Shown here: positions 22,974 to 34,084 of the stretch, one piece after another
Layout of the letters: each line of letters begins with the position of its first letter
How positions within the stretch are numbered: the stretch's first letter is position 1
Source: Ipomoea triloba
Lineage: Eukaryota; Streptophyta; Magnoliopsida; Solanales; Convolvulaceae
NCBI RefSeq assembly: GCF_003576645.1
Contig: NC_044922.1
Span: 22,420,523 to 22,484,522, forward strand
DNA length: 64,000 bases
Direction: 5' to 3'
Notes under the pieces: model-generated
Told to the model about the DNA's origin: nothing
What the model saw: the letters and a program-made list of their open reading frames with translations, nothing else
Database searches by the model: none
Made by a program: the position numbers and the translations under genes

Positions 22974-23360
22974 AGAGTTAATTCCATTTTTGGTCCTAGA
23001 TTTATAAGTGGCATTCCACTTTTAGTCCTCTGTTATCAAAACATCCACATTTGGTCATAGTATTATTGTGGCATGACCATTTTTGGTCCCCGTCAACAAA
23101 ATTGTTGAAATGTCGTTAAATACAATGGTTTTTCAATCATTTTTATACAAAGTAAGTTGACCCCGCTATAGTTTTATGTTTATTTTTTTGAAAAAATCTG
23201 TAATTGAAGACCGAAATGCCATTGTATTTAACGACATTTCAACAATTTTGTTGACAAAGGACAAAAAATGGTAATGCCACAATAATACTAGGACCAAATG
23301 TGGATGTTTTGATAAAAGAGGACTAAAAGTGGAATGCGACCTATAAATGAAATTAACTCA
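22974..23360. mobile_element. Foldback/MULE-like MITE with long inverted repeats
   Basis: Left arm AGAGTTAATTCCATTTTTGG... and right arm ending ...GAAATTAACTCA are inverted over about 150 bp, sharing GCATTCCACTTTTAGTCCTC, AAAACATCCACATTTGGTC and AAATGTCGTTAAATACAATG. No coding sequence. The last 70 bp are tandemly repeated once to the right (about 23370-23435). Confidence 0.85.
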
Positions 23361-23433
23361 ATTTTTTTTTTGAGTACTAGGACTGATAAAAGATGACTAA
23401 AAGTGGAATGCGACCTATAAATGAAATTAGCTC

Positions 23434-23584
23434 AATTTTTTTTTGAGTACTATTGACTCTGTTACAATGTAGTATTTGTTCATAGCTGCTTAGAATCACC
23501 TCCGCTGAGGCTCGAACCCACTCCCATCATCCATGTGGGAGTGTAAACCGAGACACCGGGTGCCACTAGACCACAAGGTCTTTG
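23434..23584 (-). mobile_element. tRNA-derived SINE (copy 2)
   Basis: Same family as 22668-22829. A-box TGGTCTAGTGGC, B-box GGGTTCGAGCC, body ending TAGTACTC and an A-tail (T-run at 23438-23446). A third 3'-end scrap with the same TTTTTTGAGTACTA tail lies at about 23361-23380. Confidence 0.8.
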
Positions 23585-24947
23585 GCATTTACAACATACA
23601 ATTATTTGCAAATAGATAATATCACTTTTGAGTTTTTGACTAATACCAGTATTACCACTCCCAATTTTCAACTATCAATATGCCGGCCTTATTTTGTTTC
23701 TAGCTTGACTTTTTGCAATTGATTAAACTCAATCTAAAATGTTCAAAATGCCTTGTTTTTACCAAGCTTAACCATTTTCATATGAAGGCAGGCATTTCAA
23801 ACATTTCAGATTGAATTTAGTTAATTGAAAATTTTTAAAAAATTAAGAGTGGTCAAATTGACAATCAAGAACCAAAATACAAAATGTTAATATAACGCAA
23901 TGATTAAAAAAAAAAAAAAGAAGGAAAAGAGTCAAATAGTCCCTCGAACTTTAGCTGGAAAGTCAATTAGCTCCTGAACTTTTTCAAAGTGCAATTACAC
24001 CGATCAACAATTCATTTTGATGCAATGAAGCCCAAAACCGGTTAATTACCTACTATCACAGGTCATTAGGGCTCCAGCGACACTCCGACGAAATTTCAGG
24101 TAAAAAAGTGACCGATGACCGGTGAACGGTTGCTGGTCACGGAGAAGGCAACCGCATATGGGTCGTCTTCTCAACCGGAGAAGGTGATCACTATGGTCGC
24201 CTTTCTTTCCATTGTTTCCCAATTATCAATGTAGTCCATTATTATTCACCAAAACTTGAGGGACCAAAATGTTGATTAATGAAGTTGTAAAAGGGAATCA
24301 CAGGTTGGCTTGAATTCATAGTAAAAATAAATTGTTCAACAATGTGAAATTACGAAAAATTGGAATGTGGTGAAAGTTATTTAGAGGTGGAAGGATGTTG
24401 AGAAATTAAATGTGAAATTGCGTCCACTTCCACTATTTTTCTCAAAATAGTGAAATACAATGTATTATAATCATAATGAATTATTATCTCTAGTATAATA
24501 GATAATAGTGAAATATATGACTTATCATTTGATTAAAGAAAAGTGTTGTTTTGATTATGTTTTGTGAATTGATAAATTCTCCATAGCTATAGGCCTCCAT
24601 TGTTTTTGGTTCTCAAAATCCTTCGATTTCAGTCGGTTTAATGCAATAATATTTATAAATGTGGTCATTTATGGATCGTGCACACACAACGCACCCATAG
24701 TGCACACAGAACACACGCACGATGCACACCAGTTTGTTACTTTACACTTTGCTTGTTTGAAATTTATTGTGATTCAACTGTGTTTTGATGACCTTTGCGT
24801 TGTTGGTATATATATAAGAGCCAATAAAATTAGGCTTATAATGAATACTAAAAAATGTCCGTCAAATTATTAAATGAAATGAATGGTTCAGCTTTTAATT
24901 TTTTCATAGATTTTCAAATAATTTATCCTTAGTTATATGATTTTTAT
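23585..24947. other. Spacer, no gene seen
   Basis: Contains a poly-A stretch (23906-23920) followed by AAAGAGTCAAATAGTCCCTCGAAC-like sequence typical of dispersed MITE ends, and a moderately GC-rich patch (24060-24200). No supportable gene. Confidence 0.45.
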
Positions 24948-25324
24948 TAGGGGTGGACGTTTTGATTTTCGGTTCGTTTTTTTTTTTTTCTCGGTTTCGG
25001 TTTTTCGATTTAAAAAAAAAAAATTAAACCATCCGATTTAACATTAGTGTTCGGTTCGAATTTAATTTGATAACATTTTCTAGGCGACAAGGCGGTCGGG
25101 GGGCACCGCGACTTAACGAGGCGCCATAATAACTATGCATGAAACATCACATTACCCAATTCAAAGTCTTAATATCTAAATATAAAATACCAAGATAACA
25201 AATTAACAATTCAAACAAATTAAAATAAAAAATAAAACAAGAATTAAAATTCTAGAATTTCTAATTAAAAAATAAACAAATAAATATATTATATATAATT
25301 AATAAATAAATAAATATATTTTTT

Positions 25325-25368
<44 letters not shown>

Positions 25369-25562
25369 ATTTATTTATGTATTTCCAACTGGAATGAATT
25401 TCCAAATTCATTCCAGTTACAAAATATATATATATTTATTATATATAATATATATTTATATTTAATTAAAAAATTGTTCGATTCTTCTAAAACACGAATC
25501 GATCAATTTTTTTGGTTAGATTTGGTTCGGTTCGAATTACCCGAACCTTTTGCCCGCCCCTA
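24948..25562. mobile_element. hAT-like element, TAGGGG...CCCCTA, with 8-bp target duplication
   Basis: 615-bp segment starting TAGGGGTGGACGTTTTG and ending TTTTGCCCGCCCCTA. It is flanked on both sides by ATTTTTAT (24940-24947, 25563-25570), a perfect 8-bp target duplication as made by hAT elements. The subterminal regions are rich in TTCGGTTTCGGTTTT and its inverse. The interior is AT-rich with an (AT)n run at 25334-25366. No transposase. Confidence 0.85.
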
Positions 25563-25570
25563 ATTTTTAT

Positions 25571-26407
25571 TCCTTAAATACCTGTTAACTTTTTCCTTAA
25601 ATACCCCAGTCCATCGAACAGAACCAAAAAACCTACGAGACAGATTGAAGAGACAGAGCGAGAGAGGCATACTGGCGACTAGAGTTGAGACTCGAGAGGG
25701 CCGTTGGGACGGCATCAAGGGCTCACGGCGGGCTCCTCTTCATCGTCACTGGCAATCCAATCATAACAAGGTAAACGCCTACGAGATGAATCCGATTCTG
25801 TAGATGTTTAATTGTTGATTTGGCTTTTAATTATGAATGTGTTTGTCTATCTGAATTGGAGAGCAATGAAACCCTAGATTAATAAGAGGCAGAGAGAATG
25901 CAGATAGGAGATACATAAATATTCATTTATGATGTCACAGTTCTGATTTGTGTACAATAGGAGAAAACAACACTCATTAGTAGTGTAATTAGAGATATAA
26001 ATCTTACTCATGCTCAATAACAATGTCCGCGAAGAATCTGTTGGATTGAGTATGTAGCTGTATGTAAATAAACCAAAAGAATTAGAAGCAAACTTCACTG
26101 TTTGTAGCAGATAATAAATATATCTCAAAGCTTGTACCAAGTTATTATCATTATCTCACAGCAAACTGATTATCCCTTTAGTTTTGTATGAAAGATTGCC
26201 TCCAACCAGTCTGAGGCTCCAGCAGGCTCCCATGCGGGCTAAACCACCGTTTTTGCTCTGCCATATTTTTTTTATAATGGAGGATATTAGTAACCAAACA
26301 TGTGAAAATTAATTGATTTACTATTTGATTTTGTCCTCCTTGATAAATGGTTGTTAGCTGATTGGGTTAAATAGTGGGTATGACTAGTTATAACATTAGA
26401 AAAGTGT
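25571..26407. other. Spacer, possible promoter/leader at 25610-25780
   Basis: The stretch 25610-25780 is GA/GC-rich compared with its surroundings and ends in CAAGGTAAAC, which could be a 5' leader exon with a splice donor. No downstream coding exon could be joined to it with confidence, apart from the fragment at 26408. Confidence 0.3.
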
Positions 26408-26600
26408 TTGTATGTTGATCCGGATTCTTTGAGTGATGTATGTAAAAGGGCATATAGAATAGCTAGCCGTCTTCAACACAATCTTGTGGTTCAAATGCCT
26501 CGTGGTATTATGAACAACATTGATTATGAGTTGCAGCTTCAGAGTGTGGAGATCATGCTTTTCTTAAATATGGAGACCATAGATATTTCTCTTTTTTTTT
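26408..26600 (+). pseudogene. Unrecognised coding-like fragment
   Basis: An open frame from about 26400 encodes a block with good amino-acid balance (DPDSLSDVCKRAYRIASRLQ, then HNLVVQMPRGIMNNIDYELQ). It then runs into T-rich and TA-repeat DNA. It looks like one or two exons of a real protein, probably a captured or truncated gene piece. I cannot name the family. No flanking exon was found. Confidence 0.35.
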
Positions 26601-26683
26601 CAGTTCTTTATAAGGTAATAAATTCCTTATTATATTACTATTTGTTCATAATAGTTTTAAATTTATTTATTATCATAATTTTT

Positions 26684-26684
26684 A

Positions 26685-26722
<38 letters not shown>
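26684..26722. repeat. (TA)n microsatellite
   Basis: About 18 TA units. Confidence 0.95.
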
Positions 26723-26728
<6 letters not shown>

Positions 26729-27144
26729 TGACGGTAACTATTGTTGCTGGAGTATACTTGTGTATTAGTTCAGTACAATGAGTAGGTACAGTAGTGTTTG
26801 TGTGTAATAGTTTGCGTGTCCTCCTCCTCTACAACATGGTTTTTTTTATACTTGTGATACAACGACTCTTCTGTGTTTGTAACGGTTGCTTAATATCTAC
26901 ACTAAGTGCATGCAGGTAATAACTCCAAGGAGCCGTTGGAGTAACTCCTCCTCAATGTGTCCTTCTTGTATAACGGGTGTCAGTTTGACTTCCCACGCCC
27001 GTCTGTCTTCTTTTATAAGCATTTGTTTTTTGTATAAAAACTCTTCCCCCTCATTCTTTTATTTTTTACTGTCCCATCAATCATGTCTCACCACTTCTCC
27101 TGGTACGTTCTCTTACTAATTTTTTTTTAAACCCTAGCAACAGG

Positions 27145-27350
27145 GGAGGCCGAGGTGGGGCACCTCGGCTTAGAGCCGAGGCGTAACCACAGTGGGGGCC
27201 GAGGTCGATGTGCCTTGGCTCTGAGCCGAAGCGTTTCCGTCTCGGCCCAGGATCGAGACGGTGCGCCTCGGCTCTGAGCCGAGGCGATGGGCCTCGGCTC
27301 CAAGAGCTGAGGCGTTTTCACCTCCGCTCAGAATCGAGGCGGTGCGTGTT
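27145..27350. repeat. GC-rich palindromic minisatellite
   Basis: Six or so degenerate units of about 32-35 bp containing GCCGAGGCG and CCTCGGCTCTGAGCCGAGG. The latter is a perfect palindrome with a one-base centre (at about 27265-27285). It stands out in an AT-rich window and lies just upstream of the transposon-associated pseudogene. A single GTGCCGAGGCGCGCGC trace lies beyond that gene at about 29789. Confidence 0.85.
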
Positions 27351-27566
27351 TGGTGACGCCCCAGGTCTTCTTTTTTTCTTTTTTCTTTTTTAATGTTTGT
27401 GCACCTCGCGTGCATTTCCTCATCGTCTCTGTGATCCCCCTTTTTTTTTTTCTTTTTTATGATTCCTTGTTTTGTTCAATGCTTCTTTGTTTTGATCAGT
27501 GCCTCTTTGGTTGCTGGCAGATTGGTTAACCTTGCTCACTAACCAGGTTAGTTTTTTAATTTTTCA

Positions 27567-29632
27567 ATGGACGTGCTAAATGCAATTGATGTTGATGAAT
27601 TCTATTCTAATGATGACGATGAGGAATATTCACCTCATGATGATGATGATGACCCTTCCTCCCCTATTAGGAATTCTCCCCATATTCTGTATGATCTTGA
27701 CCCTTCTTCGCTTGACTCAACAACTCGTCCAAAGAGAGAGAGGCACGGGCCCTCGCATTCCCCCCTCGATAACTCTCTTATAGAGCTTATACGGCCTCAA
27801 TTAGATCCTCAAGAGTTGGTGGATGCCCAAGGTCTTGTGTGTCATAACGTTCGTCTTTTTGCACCTGAGCCTAACGCTACAATTATGAATCCCCCTGACA
27901 CATTCTTCAGAGTTCACCTTCTATCCATACAGCTGGGGCTTAGGTTTCCTCTTCACCGCTTCTTTATAGAATTCTTAAACTATTACGAGATAGCCCCAGG
28001 CCAGCTTGTTCCAAACGACCACCAGGCAATCACTGGTTTTCTTTCTGTGTGTTGAGAGAGGGGGGTGGAATCCACCCTAAGCCTTTTCCAAACATTGTTT
28101 AGAGTTGGTAGGTCGTCCGGAGACGGTATAGGTTTTGTTGTTATTTCCTCCAGACCTCATCTCAAACTTTTTGATGATCGCTCCACTTTTAGTAAAGACT
28201 AGAAATCAAAATTTGTTTGTCTCCCTAGATTGCCCACCCCATTTTGCTGTCATGTGGGGATCCCAAGTTAGATGCCACCCACCTTTAGATAAGAGTCCAT
28301 GTGCGTAGGGGGTAGTTGAGCTCAGGAAAAATGGTCCATTAAAGGTTGCTACGTATACTACTAAGTGGGAGTTTGCAAAGTTGGGTTTTTCGAGGACTCG
28401 ATCAGCTGGTCTTGATTCACTTGGTATCGCTCTATTGTTTGTGATACTTGACTGTTTCTCTTGATTGTTTATTCTCACCTTTTTCTTCGCAGGTGCTATG
28501 TCTTCGAAAGCGGACCGGTACTTGTCGCGGTACTTGTCGCGGTTTAGACAAAATCCGCCTTCCAAGAAGATCAAGACGGATAAGAGAGGAAAGAAGAGTC
28601 AAGCAGTCGTGGCCGAGGAGGTGACTCCCGACCTAAATTCTAGGCCGACGAGGTTGTCTGACCCATCCACACAACCCCCGGAGCAGGGGGAACTTCTTCA
28701 GTCCGGAACTCACATGCCTGGACTAACCTGATTCGGCTAGGTGCGGACGTGCCTCCCGGAGCTTCAATACTAAATGGGAGCATCAATGCCGCCGAGTTCG
28801 CATCGCGCTTTACCCCTCCCGCCGATTTGCAATTTCTTAGTACCCAGGACGTGACCGTGCTACATGAGCGATATCTCAAGCACATGCTAGAGGTTGGTTG
28901 TTTACTTTGAAAATTTACTTATATGTAGATGTTGCTTACTTTATTTTTATGCTGCAGGCTATGCTGGTAGGACAAGTCTTTCATGCTCAGTGCGAAATAA
29001 TATGCACCAAGGCCCTCGCAGAAAAGAGCAACCTTCAAGAGCTGTTAGCTGCACGCGAAGATGAGCTGGGGAGGCTGAAGGCAGAGCAGGTAGCATTGGA
29101 AGATGAGCTGAAGCAGGAGCAAGAGCATCATGAGAAGACTCGTGCTACTATTGCAGCGCTGAGAGAGTCCCATGCTATAGCCCTTAATGATGCGGAGGAG
29201 ACCTACAAGCGATCTTCCAAGTTCAAGGTTGATGCGAAAGATTATATGGGCAGGACTGAGGGAGCTAAAGAGTTTTTGAAAACCAAGGTGGGCCAAGAAG
29301 CAATTGAGGCAGAATCTCAGGTCGCATTTGACCTCGGAATGTACACCATGCAACAACAGATTTATCTGGTGCTTCGCGAGAACCATCCCAACTTCGACCC
29401 ATTGGCCATGGGCTTGCCAGTGATGGATGAGAATCCCGACCCCGACGCCAAAGGACAAAAAACTGCTATTGGTGATGCAGTTGTTACTGTCAGAGATGCT
29501 ATTGATGGAGATGTTGTTGATTGCAAGATGTCTCACCTTTTCGATCTCTCTCCGGTGAATACCTGTGATGTTTCCCATGCTTCCATGGAAGATGTACTCG
29601 TCAAAGATATCACTAAGACTGAGAATGAATAG
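27567..29632 (+). pseudogene. Plant transposon-associated (Transposase_28-like) gene, broken
   Basis: Block 1 (27567-28055) starts with an acidic N-terminus (DDDEEYSPHDDDDD) and continues into the conserved PPDTFFRVHLLSIQLGLRFP and HRFFIEFLNYYEIAPGQLVP region typical of the 'putative plant transposon / gypsy-type' family. A stop at 28053 and several frame changes interrupt 28056-28450. After an acceptor at 28494, a basic block (28499-28735) follows. The frame then shifts near 28730 and continues to a donor at about 28892. After the acceptor at about 28958, a coiled coil rich in Glu/Lys/Leu (28959-29240) and an acidic tail run to TAA at 29630-29632. Such proteins accompany plant Ty3/gypsy-type elements; their role is not known. 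Confidence 0.65.
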
Positions 29633-30616
29633 TTATTTTATAAACGATGCGAATAATGCTTATTTCCCGCTTGGTTTTGATATTAGTACTTGCCAGAACC
29701 CAATAAAGCTTGTCGCTCAATAACATTTCCCTTATGAAAATTCAGGCTTTTCTTCTTCTTTTTTTTTTTAGCAATTTTGTGCCCCAAGTGCCGAGGCGCG
29801 CGCACACACATATATATACATATATATTAGTTCTTAATATGCACATGGTACTTATATATTTATAAGAGAAAGGGAAACCCTAATTATAAAACCTAAAAAT
29901 TTACGACACCCTAAACCCTCACCTTCATCATCATCGACTCTCACGATCGGCTTCAGCATCAAAGAGAAAAAAAAAATCCTGCACGAACTTTTTGTTTCTT
30001 CCTTTCAGTGTCATTTGTATTCAAGTAAGATTTATGTTCATTAAAAATTCTTTTTACCCCAAAACAAAAATGATTTTCGTAATTGCTTATTTGCTAGGGT
30101 ACTACATGAGTTTATGTGTTCTGGATTTTGTATATAATTGTTGTATTCGCATGTTATATGTTTATATATAATGGTGAATTCATTTTCTGTATTAAAAAGT
30201 TGTGTATGTCTTAGCCGCCGTGTAAATTTCAAAGGCATCGTAGTAATTCATGGTTTGATGTTATGCTATAATTATATTCGAATAATAATTGGAAGATTGT
30301 AGAATCTGTATGCGTGAATTTATAATTGATATATGGTTTATGTAATAATTAGGTATAAAATAAATATTTGTATATTTTATTTGGTGTAAATATTTTGCTA
30401 CGGCAAGCTAATTGGTTCAAAGGTTATAGATATAGGTTTGAAGTTGAATGTGTCACTTTGGTATAAGACTTGATATAAGATGTAAATTTTGAAGGATAAA
30501 GTTATATATATTTTTGTCATGAGGATGGTGCCATTTGATGTTTTTATTTTGCGGAATGAGCAGTGACAAAAAAGCTGTCTCACTAGGATTGTATATCTCA
30601 CTAGGGAGGCGGGAAA
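29633..30616. other. Spacer, no gene seen
   Basis: AT-rich DNA with a short ACACACATATATATA run (29808-29830). No supportable gene. It ends at the CACTA insertion site. Confidence 0.5.
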
Positions 30617-31142
30617 ACTCACTACTACAAAAAAAAAAGATACTACATCGCCCAATCAACGTTAATTTTTGAAAAACCGACGTTATATGTCAATAAAATA
30701 AAGCAAAAATAATATATATTACTTACGACGCCGATTTATGGCAAAAATCGACGTCGTAAATATTTTTTTTAAACATTAAGACATACGACGTCAGTTTTAT
30801 GTAGAACCGACGTCGTATGTTTTAAATAATTTTTTTTAATTAAAAACATACGTTTTAAATAATTTCTTTTTAAAATAAAATTAAAGGCGTACTTCCTTAT
30901 AGCAAAACAAATCATTCCTTATTTCTCTCTCTATATATTCACTCTCATTCTCTCAGTTTATCACTCCCAGTACGCCACAATTCTCACTGTTTATGGATTA
31001 AAAGTTGTTTTAGGGATTTTCTGTTTTCAGTTTTGTGCACAGCTGCGATTAACAAGTGGAGAGAGTTGGAGAGGAACTCCACGATTCAAAAGCAGCAAGA
31101 AGAAGGGCGCTGGAATAATCTGTTGAAGGGAGAAAAGATTAT

Positions 31143-31415
31143 GGTCCTGTTTGGTAAATTATCAGCCTATCAGTCAATTTTGGCTTATTTGACCACTATT
31201 AGTTGTTTGATTAATAAATTTTTTGTAACTCCAGTTAAAATTCAAAAGGCTACTCAAAGCAGCCTTTTCAATTTAGCTTTTTGAGTAAATAAATTATACC
31301 AAACTGCTATTAGCTAACAGCTAATCTATCAAACAACTCTCTATAATCAACTAATATTATCAACAAATCATACTTTCTAACTCAAACAGCCAACAACCAT
31401 TTACCAAACAGGACC
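31143..31415. mobile_element. MITE with GGTCCTGTTTGG termini (copy 2)
   Basis: Inverted ends GGTCCTGTTTGGTAAAT and ATTTACCAAACAGGACC. Internal sequence is shared with 8001-8283. It is inserted inside the CACTA element and followed directly by TAA and the next MITE. Confidence 0.8.
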
Positions 31416-31418
31416 TAA

Positions 31419-31583
31419 GGCCCAAAATTGGTTGTTCGCTGATTGGGTTGGCTGTTGGCTAATTAACCAAACATGGTTGAATTTTAGCATTTTGAAGTTA
31501 TAAAAAACTTATTAACCAAACAACTAATAGTGGTCAAATAAGCCAAAAGTGGCTGATAGGCTGATTATTTACCAAACACGGCC
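31419..31583. mobile_element. MITE, inverted shorter copy of the same family
   Basis: Starts GGCCCAAAATTGG and ends TTTACCAAACACGGCC, flanked by TAA on both sides (31416-31418, 31584-31586) as in PIF/Harbinger-type insertions. It contains CAACTAATAGTGGTC, the inverse of the segment in copies 1 and 2. Confidence 0.75.
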
Positions 31584-31619
31584 TAAGAATTCAAACGCAG
31601 CAAGAGGTAATATTTTTTT

Positions 31620-32022
31620 TTGCCCATCCATCCATGTGAAAATAATCTGTGAAAGAGCTTCTCATCTGGAATTACTTTGTGTAAGAACTTACGCATATCA
31701 TGACACTCATCAGATGAAATAGAGGATGATAGCCAGGGTAGAAATTCAGCCATCATATTAACAGGAATGCTGTAGGAACTGCCATATCAGTGATGCTTGT
31801 TCTTCAAATGAGAATTTTTTCAATAAGCAAAGGGAAGACCTACTCCTCTTCCTTAGCCCGAATTGCTTTGTGAAAGAAGAGGAAAATCCGAATCGGTGAC
31901 GAGCCATTCACGCCCAGCGCCTTGTTTGCCGGCCCGGAGTGATCCATTTGGTCCACAGCTGACCCAGCCGCCATCACTGCTACGCCGCCGTTCTGTATCC
32001 CCGTCGTTAATGCCGTCGCCAT
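31620..32022 (-). pseudogene. BTS: Captured, rearranged BRUTUS (hemerythrin E3 ligase) fragment
   Basis: BRUTUS-type proteins are iron-binding RING E3 ligases that restrain plant iron-deficiency responses. On the minus strand the fragment starts at the ATG (32022) with MATALTTGIQNGGVAVMAAG and runs to SSPIRIFLFFHKAIRA, matching the BRUTUS N-terminus and the first helix of its first hemerythrin domain. It then jumps straight to KEEE, an in-frame TAG (31842-31840) where the family has Gln, and VFPLL. FSFEEQASLIWQFL, SIPVNMMAEFLPWLSSSIS and FTWMDG follow after frame changes. About 100 residues of the first hemerythrin domain are missing between the two parts. It cannot make a working BRUTUS. Family identity is from memory of the conserved blocks. 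Confidence 0.82.
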
Positions 32023-32585
32023 TCCCGAATCATTAACTCAACGGAGAGGGAATTTGAGATGGTTTCCCAAACAGGAGCGGGCTGTGGTGGGATTCCATGC
32101 AGGGAAAAGATACTAAGGCTTAGGCTTGTTTGGCAGTCTTCTTTATGCAGAACAAGCCTAAACATTAGGCTTTTTCATTGTTATTTAAAAAAAAAAACAA
32201 AATACGACAGAATACAATGAACAAAATACACATGTGTATACGTGTTTAAAAAATTTATTTATGATAGTAATATTTAAAAATAATTGTGTATAAGTAGTAA
32301 AAAAATTTATGAATTGATTTCTTAAAGTATTCATTAGGTAATGATTAAACTAATTATTTATGATTGTAATAATTATATTAATGATTAGTAATAATTGTCT
32401 ATAGTTAATAAATATATTTATGATTTGTTAATGAATAAAAAAGTATAAATTGACATATAATAAGGTAAATATATAAAGTCGTTAAAATTTATTATTAAAT
32501 ATTTATGTAGTTAATTTCACCAGAATAAATTTTGTTTGGTTAGTATGAATATCTAATTTTTGGTACTGATAAAAAGTTATAGGGT

Positions 32586-34084
32586 TCAAATATTTGCATA
32601 ACCCTGATCTTGTCGGTGTTCAGGGTTGCCAATGAAAAGCTTGCCATGGATATGATACCATACCCGGTATGCATCACTTGTAACAGGATTGTTCATCACT
32701 TGCATTGGGTGGATGAAACCTGCCCGTTGTCTCCAACAGTACAAAGGCTGAGCGTGCTTGTCAGCCCAATCAAAATTGCCAGATCGCCCGTCAAACGTGT
32801 GCAATTCCTCACTGTACACGACTTCAATCGGGACATCTTAGAAACCATTGAATTGCCTGCAGAACCGGTCAGGATAGTAGTGCTCAATGATATAAAAATA
32901 GATCAAAGGCACTCGAGTTGTCCAAATCGCTTGGCCGACCGTGCAATAGTCAGGCAATTGAGGAAATAATTCATTGTAAGGCTGGAAGACAAACTGCGAA
33001 AGACATTAAAAAAATGTTATGATTACCACAAAATATGATTATATAAATGAGCATAGTAACGCCAACATTAAACAAACGTACCATTTGTTGGTTAACGCGA
33101 TCCAATTGGTCGCGATATGCCCGAATCACGTGATGAGGCACATTCCCCCAAAAATGTGCACCTACCCACCTACATTTGCAACAACAATTCATGACTACTT
33201 CAAAACAAAGTGAATTCAATACGTTTTTAAAAATTAACTATTACAACTTACCTGGCACCAACTGGCAAATCACGAATATTTAATTCTGCTATAACGCCCT
33301 CTGGCCTAAGCATAGGGAGCCTCTCCCATGCCCAAAGTTGCAGCAGTAGCATACAACCACCGACAACTGAAGTATGGTGGTCAGCTCCTTTGCACAACCC
33401 CCTATAAAGATAGGCTAACACAGCTGATCCCCAACTGTACTGGCCACACACCTCAAAATCCTCAATGAAAGGCAACAAGGCCAAATTTACCGCCATGTTT
33501 GTTGATTCGGGGAAAAGAAGTCCTCCTAACAAATGCATCAATTGTATCCGCGTAGTAATTTGCACCTCATCATCTGTGCTATCCGCGGTTAGTACTGGAA
33601 CGGGTCCTATTGCAGTCGAATTAATTTTCGACTGCTTCAAAAATCCATCAAGGGGAGTGAATCCCAACAAACGCCTACACAATTCCTTCCATTGTTCGCT
33701 AGAACGCTTGACACGTCCAGTAACAGCTAGGCCGTCCACCTTAAGCCCAAGTAACACTTCAACATCTTGAAGTGTTATACCTACCTCCCCAAACGGTAGG
33801 TGAAACGCGTGAACCTCAGGCCGCCACCGCTCAATCAAAGCGGCGATTAATGAATGGTCCAACCTTATATCTCTAAGATGAGATACCCCGTAGAACCCAG
33901 CAATACGCAAGTAATTAATCATTCTTTCATCGCTGGGCACCATTGTTTGGCCATCGTATCGGCACGGTTTAATACGTGCATTAAAATCTGGATCCATCCA
34001 TATGGACATAGACCGATGCCTATGCTGAAACGTTAACACCGACGGATCCATCGGGCCCGGATGTAATTGCCTTCGTGCAGCCAT
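32586..34084 (-). CDS. Plant mobile domain protein (MAIN-like / PP7 long-form homolog-like), one nonsense codon
   Basis: Three exons on the minus strand with GT-AG junctions that keep frame: 34084-33252, 33169-33082 and 32993-32586, about 442 codons in all. The N-terminal part (RRQLHPGPMDPSVL, then YLRIAGFYGVSHLRDIRLDH, then RPEVHAFHLPFGEVGITLQD VEVLLGL) is the hallmark of the plant mobile domain. That domain occurs in host MAIN/MAIL proteins, needed for genome stability and silencing, and also in transposable elements. The typical RAYRDQLDRVNQQM segment is in exon 2, and exon 3 holds the IWTTRVPLIYFYIIEHYYPD block. A TAA at 32840-32838 interrupts exon 3 where a Gln codon is likely, truncating the last 84 residues. 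No phosphatase domain is present. Its position inside the CACTA element makes it transposon cargo. Confidence 0.75.

Noticed and set aside
29045..29578. 177-codon minus-strand frame
   Set aside because: Antisense of the coiled-coil block of the transposon-associated pseudogene; no splice sites or known family.
29876..29925. Telomere-like repeat (AAACCCTAA, ACCCTAAACCCTC)
   Set aside because: Only isolated motifs, not a tandem TTTAGGG array; such motifs are common in plant promoters (telo-box).
30653..30850. Possible CRISPR-like or regulatory array of ACGACGTCGG motifs
   Set aside because: The motifs vary in spacing and orientation and are the subterminal repeats of the CACTA element; the genome is a plant.
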